Shown one piece after another: positions 1 through 7,269 of a DNA stretch of 64,000 nt. The stretch is from Idiomarina aminovorans (GTDB taxonomy: Bacteria > Pseudomonadota > Gammaproteobacteria > Enterobacterales > Alteromonadaceae). The stretch is taken from NCBI RefSeq assembly GCF_023155095.1, contig NZ_JAKNDA010000004.1:124001-188000 (forward strand), read 5' to 3'. Each line of letters opens with the position of its first letter. Position 1 is the stretch's first letter. The position numbers and the translations under genes are program-made. Under the pieces are notes generated by a model that was not told the origin of the DNA, made no database searches, and was given only the letters and a program-made list of their open reading frames with translations.

Positions 1-1
1 G

Positions 2-1126
2 CGTTCTTCGGGCGTACCAACCTGGGGGTTAATTTTTCTCATCGTGCTGTCGGTCATTGTTATGGTTGCCGCGGAAAACGTAAAACAACGTGACCCGGTA
101 GTAGATGACAACTACGCAACCATGGTTAACGCTGCAAAAATTATGCGCGAAGGCATGCAGGTTCTAAAGCCACTGCGAGCGCAAATAGCCCCCATTAACC
201 CTGAATTTGATCCGCAACGCTCTGGTTTCGTTGGTTTAGAAAACAGTATTGTTACGACCAATCATGGCGGACGCGAATCAAAACAAACCACCGTTAATCC
301 CAACTGGGCCGCTGTAGCCGTTAAACTGATGGCAGACGCCGGCGTAAAACAGGGAGATTTAGTTGCCGTTACCGTATCAGGCTCTTTCCCTGCCCTGAAC
401 CTTGCCGTTTACTCTGCCATTGAGGCAATGGAAGCCGAAGCCGTAATTATTGCATCCGCATCATCGTCACAATGGGGGGCTAACGTACCCAATTTCCTGT
501 GGCTGGATATGGAGCGCGAGCTTCGCAACGCCGGAGTGCTCTCTTTAAAGCCGGTTTATGCGTCTATCGGCGGTATTGAAGACCGTGGCATTGGTATCCC
601 TGAAGACGGTATTAATTCAATACGTAATAGTATTGAGAATGCTGGCATTAACTTAATTGAGCCAGCCAACTATCAAGAAGCGGTTGCTGATCGTATTGCC
701 ATCTTCCGTGAGTATTCGGCCGATCGTCAGTACAAAGCGTTCGTCAACGCGGGCGGTGGCGCGACCATTGTCGGTCCTCCGGGTATTGATGACCTGTTCA
801 AGTCAGGCTTACAGGAAGACGCCCCTTCACGCGCTTTTGCTGTGGATACCGTAATGGGTTATTTCTTACAGGAAGATATTCCGGGCATTCATTTCATTGG
901 TATTAAAACCATGGCCGAGCGCCACGGGCTGCCGTTAATGCCCCCCGAAGTCGTTCCTGTTGGTAACGGCGGCGTTTATTCGGCCACTATTTATAACCGT
1001 TGGTTAGCGCTTGGCTTAGGTGTCGGATTGTTCGCCATGACCTGGCTTATCGTTCGCTCAGCGCGTATCACCAGCTTGTGGCGCCGCACCGGTGAGAGCG
1101 GTAAAAGCACAAAGCCTATGGTTTAA
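2..1126 (+). CDS. Poly-gamma-glutamate system protein (5' partial)
   Basis: The reading frame is open back to the first bases of the window, so the true start lies outside and the GTG at 44 is only an internal start candidate. The visible 374 residues begin with the end of a hydrophobic segment (GLIFLIVLSVIVMVAA), then a large soluble domain, then a second membrane helix about 30 residues from the C-terminus (LGVGLFAMTWLIV) with a basic tail. This two-anchor arrangement and the sequence resemble the poly-gamma-glutamate system protein family (TIGR04332), which sits beside pgsB/pgsC (capB/capC) synthase genes. Those would be expected upstream, outside the window. The function of this accessory protein within polymer synthesis or export is not established. 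Family call from recognition, moderately sure. Confidence 0.75.
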   Translation, partial: RSSGVPTWGLIFLIVLSVIVMVAAENVKQRDPVVDDNYATMVNAAKIMREGMQVLKPLRAQIAPINPEFDPQRSGFVGLENSIVTTNHGGRESKQTTVNPNWAAVAVKLMADAGVKQGDLVAVTVSGSFPALNLAVYSAIEAMEAEAVIIASASSSQWGANVPNFLWLDMERELRNAGVLSLKPVYASIGGIEDRGIGIPEDGINSIRNSIENAGINLIEPANYQEAVADRIAIFREYSADRQYKAFVNAGGGATIVGPPGIDDLFKSGLQEDAPSRAFAVDTVMGYFLQEDIPGIHFIGIKTMAERHGLPLMPPEVVPVGNGGVYSATIYNRWLALGLGVGLFAMTWLIVRSARITSLWRRTGESGKSTKPMV

Positions 1127-1135
1127 CTCCATGTT

Positions 1136-1166
1136 GGGAGCAAGTTAAGTCTTGCTCCCATTTTTT
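1136..1166 (+). terminator. Rho-independent terminator of the poly-gamma-glutamate gene
   Basis: A perfect 9-bp stem (GGGAGCAAG/CTTGCTCCC, 1136-1144 and 1151-1159) with a 6-base loop is followed by ATTTTTT. The T-run is on the plus strand, so it serves the upstream gene. The stop codon of the convergent LOG gene (1145-1147) lies inside the loop. Confidence 0.85.
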
Positions 1167-2035
1167 AAGTCATAATAATGGCAAATAGCCTGCCAGGCTT
1201 CTTCAGCGGTATCCAATATTTGGAACAAAGCTAAGTCCTGCTCGGCAATCGTGCCCTCTTCTACCAGCAAGTCAAAGTCTATCAGTCTGCTCCAAAACTC
1301 AGAGCCAACCAGCACAATGGGTACCGGCTCTGACTTTTTGGTTTGTACCAGAGTTAAGGTTTCAAACAACTCATCGAGCGTGCCAAAACCACCGGGAAAG
1401 GCAACTAACGCACGGGCACGTTGTAAAAAATGCATTTTGCGGATAGCAAAATAATGAAACTGAAAGCAGTATTCCGGCGTTATGTAAGGGTTCGGTTTTT
1501 GCTCGCGAGGTAAGACAATATTAAGCCCGATACTCTTACCACCGGCCTCCATAGCTCCGCGGTTAGCGGCTTCCATAATGCCCGGACCACCACCACTGAC
1601 AATCATCAGGTTCTCCTCATGATGCCGAAGATTATGCTCCGTCGCTATACGCGAAAAGTCCATAGCCTGCTGATAGTAAGCGCTATTTTTCAATGCCCGC
1701 TGAGCGTTTTTTAGCTTGTCTTTTAAGCTGTCGTTATTCGGCTCTGCTGCTAAAGCTTGTTCCGCAATACTAAGGTCGTGCTGAGCCTGCTCAGGGGATA
1801 AAAACCGAGCACTTCCAAACACGACAATTGTGGCGTCTATCTGGTGCTTTTCCAGGGTCAGCTCAGGCTTTAGATACTCCAGTTGCAAGCGTACCGCTCG
1901 CAAATTGTCTTGCAGTAAGAATTCATTATCGGCAAATGCCAGCTTAAACGAGCCTTGCCCCTCTATTTTTGCAATAGATTCTTCCGACTGTGTTGCTGAA
2001 ATTAAGCGACGCCGATGCAACTCATTATCTGTCAT
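1145..2035 (-). CDS. LOG family protein (TIGR00730-type Rossmann-fold nucleotide hydrolase)
   Basis: The 296-residue protein carries the LOG-family signatures GGGPGIMEAANRG (about residues 148-160) and PGGFGTLDE (214-222), plus the RK pair at 199-200 that belongs to the same nucleotide-phosphate site. Characterised LOG proteins remove the base from nucleoside 5'-monophosphates (cytokinin riboside phosphoribohydrolase activity). Older annotations as lysine decarboxylase are wrong for this family. The N-terminal 60-70 residues and a helical insertion at about 80-125 make it longer than the minimal 190-residue LOG protein and resemble the long proteobacterial subgroup. It is cytoplasmic and monocistronic, convergent with the upstream gene, with its stop codon in that gene's terminator loop. 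The physiological substrate cannot be read from sequence. Confidence 0.85.
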   Translation of the reverse strand: MTDNELHRRRLISATQSEESIAKIEGQGSFKLAFADNEFLLQDNLRAVRLQLEYLKPELTLEKHQIDATIVVFGSARFLSPEQAQHDLSIAEQALAAEPNNDSLKDKLKNAQRALKNSAYYQQAMDFSRIATEHNLRHHEENLMIVSGGGPGIMEAANRGAMEAGGKSIGLNIVLPREQKPNPYITPEYCFQFHYFAIRKMHFLQRARALVAFPGGFGTLDELFETLTLVQTKKSEPVPIVLVGSEFWSRLIDFDLLVEEGTIAEQDLALFQILDTAEEAWQAICHYYDLKNGSKT

Positions 2036-2112
2036 GGGAAGTCCGTATGAATGGGTTTAATGGCAGCCGATAACGGCTCGTTTATACCAAGTACAAAGCA
2101 AAGTTCGTTGCA

Positions 2113-2316
2113 TTATTTTTTCTCTAACCGCATGGCGACCATCCCCTGATTTTCACCGACTTCGTGAAAACCCAGGCTTCGATAAAGCCCTCTGGCGGGT
2201 GCGTTTTCGGGGTACACATTTAACGTAATAAATTGTAGGTGCTCCTGAACCCAGGCCTGTTCCAGTAGAGCTACTACAAACGCTCTGCCAAACCCTTGAC
2301 CTCGAGAATAACGCAA
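2113..2316 (-). pseudogene. Remnant of a GNAT acetyltransferase (C-terminal part)
   Basis: The frame encodes a typical GNAT C-terminal half: GQGFGRAFVVALLEQA (the acetyl-CoA pyrophosphate loop is normally Q/RxxGxG/A) followed by NVYPENAPARGLYRSLGFHEVGE, the end of the fold. The N-terminal strands of a complete GNAT protein (usually 140-170 residues) are missing and only a TTG could start the piece. The adjacent frame upstream (to about 2350) contains more weakly coding-like sequence, so a frameshift plus truncation is likely. I read it as a decayed gene. A short active protein is unlikely because half the cofactor site is absent. Confidence 0.6.
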
Positions 2317-2631
2317 TTTTCAACTCGTCTATTACCGCTTTTTTTAACATCGCTTTTTTCTGACAATAGGTTTTGAAAATAAATTATCACAAAATAAACC
2401 TCAACGTCGTGTTAGTTCATTAACTGGAGTAACGTCATGCCCATGAGACAACACCAGCACGTCTTACCTTTCTTATTAGTCGCTTTAGGTCAAGTGAAAG
2501 CCATGCGGCTGCGCTTTTAGTTGAAGTTCCGTTTGTTTGATAAGCATTGTAAACCTGTTTGCTGTGCATGAAAGCTTGCCATATGCTTACAGCATACTTA
2601 AAACAATCGACCAACTTAAAGGAATGATGAT
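2317..2631. other. Intergenic stretch with one possible tiny ORF
   Basis: This stretch of about 315 bases separates the GNAT remnant from the NTF2-like gene. It holds a 27-codon ORF (2437-2520), described separately, and presumably the promoter of the gene at 2632. I see no other repeat, RNA gene or clear terminator in it. Confidence 0.5.
2437..2520 (+). CDS. Possible 27-residue small protein
   Basis: An ATG is preceded by a plausible ribosome site (GGAG about 8 bases upstream) and opens a 27-codon frame ending in TAG. The predicted peptide has a polar, histidine-rich start (MPMRQHQH), a short hydrophobic core (VLPFLLVALG) and a basic end (MRLRF). The hydrophobic core is short for a membrane span. 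There is no homology I recognise, and random ORFs of this size are common. The ribosome site is the only reason to list it. Confidence 0.2.
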   Translation: MPMRQHQHVLPFLLVALGQVKAMRLRF

Positions 2632-3066
2632 ATGCGCTACCTAATACTGGCTTTTATTCTGTTATTCAGCACCTCCGCCTTTGCGCAAGAAAGCGTTGAA
2701 GAAGCGACAACTAAGGCGGTTGAAGATTTCTTGTATGGCGCCAGCATTAATGACCCTGAAGCTCATGAGCGTTTCTGGGCAGAAGACTTAACTTACACCA
2801 GCTCCAGCGGAAATCGCTTCGGCAAAGCGTATCTGATGTCAGAGTTAGACGGTGCTGGACCGAAAGATCCTGGAGAGGTTAACGTTTGGTACGGGGCAGA
2901 AGATATCGAAGTAAAACCGTTCGGCGACACTGTGGTATTTAATTTCACGCTCACCGCAGAAGAAGAGGGAAAAGTCACTCAATACTATTACAATACCGGT
3001 GTTTTAATTGAGCGCGATGGTCTCTGGCAAGCCGTTAACTGGACCGCGACCAAAATCCATGAATAA
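2632..3066 (+). CDS. Secreted NTF2-like (SnoaL/DUF4440-type) protein
   Basis: The 144-residue product starts with a clean Sec signal peptide ([19 protein letters not shown], cleavage after AFA), so the mature protein of about 125 residues is periplasmic. The rest follows the NTF2-like pattern: an N-terminal helix with [28 protein letters not shown], where the early WAEDLTY segment matches the DUF4440/SnoaL strand, and a final strand ending [13 protein letters not shown]. Such folds act as small-ligand-binding domains or isomerases, and no catalytic residues can be assigned. AAAGGAATGATGAT precedes the ATG. The next gene, ppiC, starts 25 bases after the stop and may be co-transcribed. Confidence 0.75.
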   Translation: MRYLILAFILLFSTSAFAQESVEEATTKAVEDFLYGASINDPEAHERFWAEDLTYTSSSGNRFGKAYLMSELDGAGPKDPGEVNVWYGAEDIEVKPFGDTVVFNFTLTAEEEGKVTQYYYNTGVLIERDGLWQAVNWTATKIHE

Positions 3067-3091
3067 GGTCGACAAGCCAACGGAGGTAAGA

Positions 3092-3370
3092 ATGGCAAAA
3101 GCACACGCAGTACATATTCTGGTAAAAACCAAAGATGAAGCCGGGAAGCTAAAACAAAAACTGGCAGAAGGCGCTAAATTTGCCGATTTAGCCCGTAAGC
3201 ACTCAGTTTGCCCCTCAGGCAAGAAGGGTGGTGATTTAGGCGAATTTGGCCGCGGACAAATGGTTCCTGCTTTTGACAAAGTGGTGTTCGGTAAACCCAC
3301 GCTGGAAGTACATGGTCCGGTAAAAACTCAATTTGGCTGGCATTTAATTAAGACGTTGTCGCGCAGTTAA
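3092..3370 (+). CDS. ppiC: Peptidyl-prolyl cis-trans isomerase C (parvulin)
   Basis: A single rotamase domain makes up the whole 92-residue protein, matching the length of E. coli PpiC (93). Parvulin hallmarks are visible: [15 protein letters not shown] at the start, [37 protein letters not shown] in the middle (split here across the catalytic core) and [11 protein letters not shown] at the end. It has no signal peptide, so it acts in the cytoplasm on proline bonds of folding proteins. The start is set by CGGAGG seven bases before the ATG at 3092. An in-frame extension to 3008 would overlap the previous gene and adds no conserved sequence. Confidence 0.93.
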   Translation: MAKAHAVHILVKTKDEAGKLKQKLAEGAKFADLARKHSVCPSGKKGGDLGEFGRGQMVPAFDKVVFGKPTLEVHGPVKTQFGWHLIKTLSRS

Positions 3371-3405
3371 AACGCTCTGCATTACTTCAGATAGGAGTAT
3401 TTCAA

Positions 3406-3549
3406 TTGGCGCATCAAAAACCCCACTTGCCAAGTAAAGTGTGCGCAGTTTGCCAACGCCCGTTTACCTGGCGTAAAAAATGGAAAAATTGCTGGGAAGA
3501 GGTTAAATACTGCTCTGAGCGGTGCCGAAAGCAAGGTCGTCACAGCTAG
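3406..3549 (+). CDS. DUF2256 small zinc-ribbon-like protein (TTG start)
   Basis: This 47-residue protein starts at a TTG placed seven bases after AGGAG, 35 bases downstream of ppiC. It fits DUF2256: [14 protein letters not shown], then [13 protein letters not shown]. The four cysteines (two CxxC-like pairs) suggest one bound zinc ion, and the rest is strongly basic. DUF2256 genes often lie near photolyase or cryptochrome-like genes, but none is present here. The biochemical role is unknown. Its last 47 bases overlap, on the opposite strand, a remnant of a GGDEF gene. Without an ATG it is easily missed by gene callers. Confidence 0.8.
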   Translation: MAHQKPHLPSKVCAVCQRPFTWRKKWKNCWEEVKYCSERCRKQGRHS

Positions 3550-3694
3550 TCACAACCGTATTCCTGCCATCCGCTTTGGCCTGATAAAGATTTTTATCAG
3601 CCGCTTGCAAGAGCAGCTCCGCACTAGGACTTTCATTCTTACCTGATGCGGTCGCAATACCAATAGTAGGGTGATATTTACGCCAATATTTCAT
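3503..3694 (-). pseudogene. Remnant of a diguanylate cyclase (GGDEF C-terminal end)
   Basis: The frame encodes only the last piece of a GGDEF domain: TIGIATASGKNESPSAELLLQAADKNLYQAKADGRNTVV, split over about residues 10-48, which matches the final strand, helix and GRN motif of diguanylate cyclases. The catalytic GGDEF loop and all upstream sensory sequence are missing, and no full-length start exists. I read it as the tail of a deleted gene. The overlap with the DUF2256 gene on the other strand suggests the deletion or transfer joined the two sequences. Confidence 0.65.
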
Positions 3695-3782
3695 AAATCG
3701 CTTTTTCTGCTTTTTTCTTATGCTAGCGCGGTTTTGCAGAGATTGGAACTTCTATAGAGAGGACTGAATGAATGGTTTCTAT

Positions 3783-3814
3783 AAAAACGCACCACCTTGT
3801 TAAAAGGTGATGCG
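3783..3814 (-). terminator. Terminator of the DUF885 gene
   Basis: On the minus strand an 11-bp stem with one wobble pair (3804-3814 and 3788-3798, loop 3799-3803) is followed by a TTTTT run. It lies about 42 bases after the stop of the DUF885 gene. Confidence 0.85.
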
Positions 3815-3855
3815 CTGAATATTTCACTGATCTTGTCGTTCTTGCCGACTCGCCG

Positions 3856-5724
3856 TTAAGAGTTTTTCGTCTCTTTAATATAGTCGTTAACGAATTGCTC
3901 CAGAATATTAAGCGGTACCGGGCCACTGCCTAAGACAACATCGTGGAATTCACGAATATCAAAAGCATCGCCAAGTTCTGTCTTCGCTTTTTCACGTAAC
4001 TCCAGAATCTTCATCATGCCAATTTTGTAGGCAGTCGCCTGACTTGGCATAACAACGTGTCGCTCAACCATCTTCACAGCGTCGGCTTTCGCGTTTGGCG
4101 TATTGTTGACATAAAAATCAATACCTTCTTCGCGCGTCCATTTTTTGTCATGAATACCGGTATCAACCACCAGGCGGACCGCACGCCACAGTTCCATAGC
4201 TAAGCGACCGAAGTCAGAGTACGGGTCTTCGTAAAGACCAATCTCTTTTGGCAGTTTCTCGGTGTAAAGTCCCCAGCCCTCGCTGTAAGCGGTGTAACGC
4301 CCGAAACGTCTGAACTTAGGAATACCTTCCAGTTCTTGCTGAATAGCAATTTGCATGTGATGCCCGGGAATACCTTCGTGATAAGCCAATGCCTCCATCT
4401 GGTAGGTTGGCATTGAGGACATATCATACAGGTTGGCGTAGTAGGTACCCGGACGCGTGCCGTCCATTGATGGCTGCTGATAGAAGGCTTTACCGGCCGA
4501 TTTCTCACGGAAAGGTTCTACTGCTTTTACAATTAAGCCCGCTTCGGGTTTGTTAATGAACAACTCATCCAGACGCCCGCGCATATTGTCGATGTAGGCA
4601 GTCGCTTCATCTAAATAGCGCTTGCGGCCTTCTTCGGTGCTCGGGTAAATAAACTCTTCACTGTTGCGCATGTGTACAAAGAATTCTTGCAGCGTGCCAT
4701 CAAATTCAACTTCTTTCATAATGCCGCGCATTTCTTCATGAATACGATCGACCTCATCTAAGCCAATCTGGTGAATTTCATCAGCAGTCAGGTCGGTCGT
4801 GGTGGTACGTTTTAATGCATTATTATAGAATTTTTTGCCGTTCGGAAGTTTCCACGCACCGTCTTTAGTAGTGGCCTGCTCAGCAATACCCTCTACGGCG
4901 GTAATTAAGTTTTCATAAGCCGGTTGTACTGACTCCAGCAAGGCTTTCTTAGCTGAATTTAACAGCTCATCGCGCTGACTATCGTCAACATCTAATTCAT
5001 CGACTTTCTTTGAAAAGTCCGCCCATAAAGCGCTGGCTTCGCCGTCATCAAATGGTGCCCCAGTAATGATATTTTCGCTGTCGCTTATTACGTATGGGTA
5101 AACGAATTTAGGTGCGATAATGCCTTTTTCGGCGCGCAGTTCTAAGTTTTCTGCCAACTGATCGAATAATCCCGGCAGGCCGTTGAGACGTGAAATGTAG
5201 TCTTCCGCATCATCTACACTGCTAATACCATGCTGGTTAATCAGTAGCGATGCCACGCTCGAATGCATGCCAAACATTTGATTGACCGGGTAGTTATGAT
5301 GACGCCATTTAAAATCAGCAATATCATTTTCCAGCTTCTGCTTCATCAGCATAAAGCTTATTTTGGTCTGCTTATTAAGCTCTGACTCATCAAGTGCCTT
5401 TACGCGGTCAAGCTGCTTTTTTTGCAGCTCAAGTTCTTCCTGAGCAGCGGCTTCAGAAATATCATCCCATTTGTCCTGATCTTCCTTAATACCGAGATAA
5501 GACTGGTACATTGGGCTGCGCATGACATTTTCCATAAAAATGTCTTCAAACAGTTTATTGGCCTTTTCCGATTCGGTTTGCGCCGTATGCTGGGTACCAT
5601 TTTGTGCGGTTGCGTTTTGAGCCTCAGCAGTGGTTTTGGTTGCTTCTTCTTTGGATGCGTCAGAGCACGCCGTTGTCATTAGTACTAGCGAAACTGCCAG
5701 TGCAATTTTCTTATATTCAAACAT
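3856..5724 (-). CDS. DUF885 family lipoprotein, putative metallopeptidase
   Basis: This 622-residue protein has a signal sequence ending in a lipobox-like MTTAC (Cys20), so it is probably a lipoprotein facing the periplasm. A low-complexity Thr/Ala/Gln linker follows (about residues 25-55), then the large helical DUF885 region. Near residue 450 it has AYHEGIPGHHMQIA, the HEGxPGHH signature of DUF885, which contains an HExxH-like metal site. These proteins are thought to be zinc-dependent peptidases related in fold to M32/M3-type enzymes, but the substrate is not known. AGGAGA lies before the ATG, and a good terminator follows. A 51-codon ORF overlaps the start codon upstream. Confidence 0.85.
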   Translation of the reverse strand: MFEYKKIALAVSLVLMTTACSDASKEEATKTTAEAQNATAQNGTQHTAQTESEKANKLFEDIFMENVMRSPMYQSYLGIKEDQDKWDDISEAAAQEELELQKKQLDRVKALDESELNKQTKISFMLMKQKLENDIADFKWRHHNYPVNQMFGMHSSVASLLINQHGISSVDDAEDYISRLNGLPGLFDQLAENLELRAEKGIIAPKFVYPYVISDSENIITGAPFDDGEASALWADFSKKVDELDVDDSQRDELLNSAKKALLESVQPAYENLITAVEGIAEQATTKDGAWKLPNGKKFYNNALKRTTTTDLTADEIHQIGLDEVDRIHEEMRGIMKEVEFDGTLQEFFVHMRNSEEFIYPSTEEGRKRYLDEATAYIDNMRGRLDELFINKPEAGLIVKAVEPFREKSAGKAFYQQPSMDGTRPGTYYANLYDMSSMPTYQMEALAYHEGIPGHHMQIAIQQELEGIPKFRRFGRYTAYSEGWGLYTEKLPKEIGLYEDPYSDFGRLAMELWRAVRLVVDTGIHDKKWTREEGIDFYVNNTPNAKADAVKMVERHVVMPSQATAYKIGMMKILELREKAKTELGDAFDIREFHDVVLGSGPVPLNILEQFVNDYIKETKNS

Positions 5725-5872
5725 TACTTGTCTCCTGTTGTTTTGTTAACTTGATAACGGTTACGGGGTTAGATGTCAACGCAAGAGCGATAGCAGAAGC
5801 CAGAGCTGCGCTAAACGCGCTAATCTGCAGGCGAGTAATAAACTCGTCGGATAACGTTATCGGCAAGCTCAT
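5717..5872 (-). CDS. Possible small membrane protein overlapping the DUF885 start
   Basis: A 51-codon frame starting at an ATG (5872) behind a weak GGTGG contains a hydrophobic stretch (ISAFSAALASAIALAL). It ends in a TGA that overlaps the DUF885 start codon (ATGTTTGA), a layout that would allow translational coupling. The start is weak, no family is recognised, and the DUF885 promoter may equally occupy this stretch. Listed only as a candidate. Confidence 0.2.
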   Translation of the reverse strand: MSLPITLSDEFITRLQISAFSAALASAIALALTSNPVTVIKLTKQQETSNV

Positions 5873-5900
5873 AAACCACCAGACTTTTTGCAGACACGGT

Positions 5901-6197
5901 TTACTGAAGCCTATGTTCACAGCGAGCTTCAATTTGTTCAACCGGTAGCATAGCACCAATTATTGGTCTAAGCGCAGACTGCACTTCTGGAATCAGGCTT
6001 TTGAACTCTGACCGCATAACGTTTTCACTCACCTGTTCATTAAAAACCAGCGTTACCTTTAAGCTTTGTGGAAAGCGCTGGTAATCCACCTCGTGGGTCA
6101 GCCAACTAAAGCCTTCATGCTCAAACTTGGCCGTTTCGCAAACCTGAGTGAGTTCGCGGATAATTTCACGCTCTAGCTTCTTGTCCGTTTTTCGCAT
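5901..6197 (-). CDS. Conserved hypothetical protein (often labelled Fis-family regulator)
   Basis: The start chosen is the ATG at 6197, seven bases after AGGGAG. The longer frame to 6239 lacks a ribosome site. The 98-residue soluble protein begins MRKTDKKLEREIIRELTQVC and contains FSWLTHEVDYQRFPQSLKVTLVF, which matches a small protein family common in Alteromonadales and Vibrionales. It is often annotated as a Fis-family regulator, but I see no convincing helix-turn-helix of the Fis type, so that label should not be trusted. It is monocistronic. No function can be assigned. Confidence 0.75.
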   Translation of the reverse strand: MRKTDKKLEREIIRELTQVCETAKFEHEGFSWLTHEVDYQRFPQSLKVTLVFNEQVSENVMRSEFKSLIPEVQSALRPIIGAMLPVEQIEARCEHRLQ

Positions 6198-6417
6198 TGG
6201 AATCTCCCTAAATAGAGGTGTTCTTTTCAAGGCACACATTGCGACGGATCAATCTATCACACCATGACCGAAAGTACGTTGAAAGCGTACTTATTACGAT
6301 GCTTTATGTTGGTAGGGTCTAGTTGTTGCTCAGCTAAATTTTAGCCAAGTATTTTCCTAATTGCTAAACTATGTTTGTTGTTATTTATTCTCCTCAGTCA
6401 TCCAGTAAGGAGTTCAT

Positions 6418-7182
6418 GTGCACAATCGTCCCGATTTTCTGAAGAACATTTCTCCGCATCATGGTGAGGTGTTACACAACGTGCTAAGCAAAGAAACACA
6501 AGCGGCATTGGCCACCAAGCTGGATGCGATGCCAAACGGGAAGACGTGGTACGCCGATATTTACCAGAAGGCTATCTATGGGCCTATGGTGTTCCGCGAC
6601 CAAGAGTTAAGCATCATCGAGACCATTGAGGAGCTCTTACCCAATTACCGTATTTTGACCGATCTTTACCTGGAGAAGACACCCGATGACCAAGGGTTCC
6701 CCTTCCACACCGACTTTGACTCTATCGGCTTTATGGAGCATCCGGAAGACATGCTGACAGTTTGGATTCCTTTAACGCCGGTCAAAGAGGAAGGCTCCGG
6801 ACAGCTATCCATTGTCATGGAGGAGGGAGCCGTTCGATTATCTCTCATTCGGGAAGCAAACCAATTGCACTCTCTGGTGCGCGTCGTCGACTCATCAGTG
6901 CCCGAACACATGCCGTTTCAAATAACTCAGCAAGAGTATGACTACTTAGAGCGAACCAAGGTTACGCCTTCAGTCGACGCCGGCGATGCGCTTCTTTTTT
7001 GTAACGCCTTTTTCCACAAGTCAGAGGATGTACACCAGGGCAAACGCTCGGCCTATATCATGCGTCTTGTGCCCAAAGATGCCAGGTTCAGCAAAACTCG
7101 TCTGCTTGGGCTAAAGAAACTCGGACAAAACCTGCCTGTTGTCAATGAGTTACTGAAAGAGCATTACCCTGACGCTATTTAA
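6418..7182 (+). CDS. Phytanoyl-CoA dioxygenase (PhyH)-like Fe(II)/2-oxoglutarate oxygenase
   Basis: Translation starts at GTG (6418) six bases after AAGGAG. The 254-residue cytoplasmic protein shows the HxD facial triad start FPFHTDFDS (His97, Asp99), the WIPLTPVKEEGSGQLSIV strand typical of PhyH proteins (about 116-133), and a distal AFFHKSEDVHQGKRSAYIM (His200 or His206, Arg210) that supplies the third iron ligand and the 2-oxoglutarate-binding arginine. Relatives hydroxylate small molecules, lipids or natural products, and the substrate here is unknown. It stands alone between divergent and convergent neighbours. Confidence 0.75.
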   Translation: MHNRPDFLKNISPHHGEVLHNVLSKETQAALATKLDAMPNGKTWYADIYQKAIYGPMVFRDQELSIIETIEELLPNYRILTDLYLEKTPDDQGFPFHTDFDSIGFMEHPEDMLTVWIPLTPVKEEGSGQLSIVMEEGAVRLSLIREANQLHSLVRVVDSSVPEHMPFQITQQEYDYLERTKVTPSVDAGDALLFCNAFFHKSEDVHQGKRSAYIMRLVPKDARFSKTRLLGLKKLGQNLPVVNELLKEHYPDAI

Positions 7183-7258
7183 ATCATAGCAAAGTGATTG
7201 GCGGTACCAACTGCTGTTGCTGCCATACCATGTTTGGCCAGCCCTTATTATTTTTTTG

Positions 7259-7269
7259 AAGGCACCCTA
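7259..7269 (+). repeat. 11-bp inverted repeat, left copy, flanking yjjJ
   Basis: AAGGCACCCTA here is matched by its exact reverse complement at 8956-8966, so the pair brackets the yjjJ gene. Both copies adjoin T/A-rich runs. A chance match cannot be excluded for 11 bases. Confidence 0.35.

Noticed and set aside
29-46. Start of the first gene at GTG 44
   Set aside because: The frame is open upstream to base 2 and the hydrophobic segment begins before it, so the gene is truncated by the window edge rather than starting here.
5604-5948. 114-codon plus-strand frame opposite the DUF885 gene start
   Set aside because: Antisense shadow of a real gene with no homology or ribosome site.
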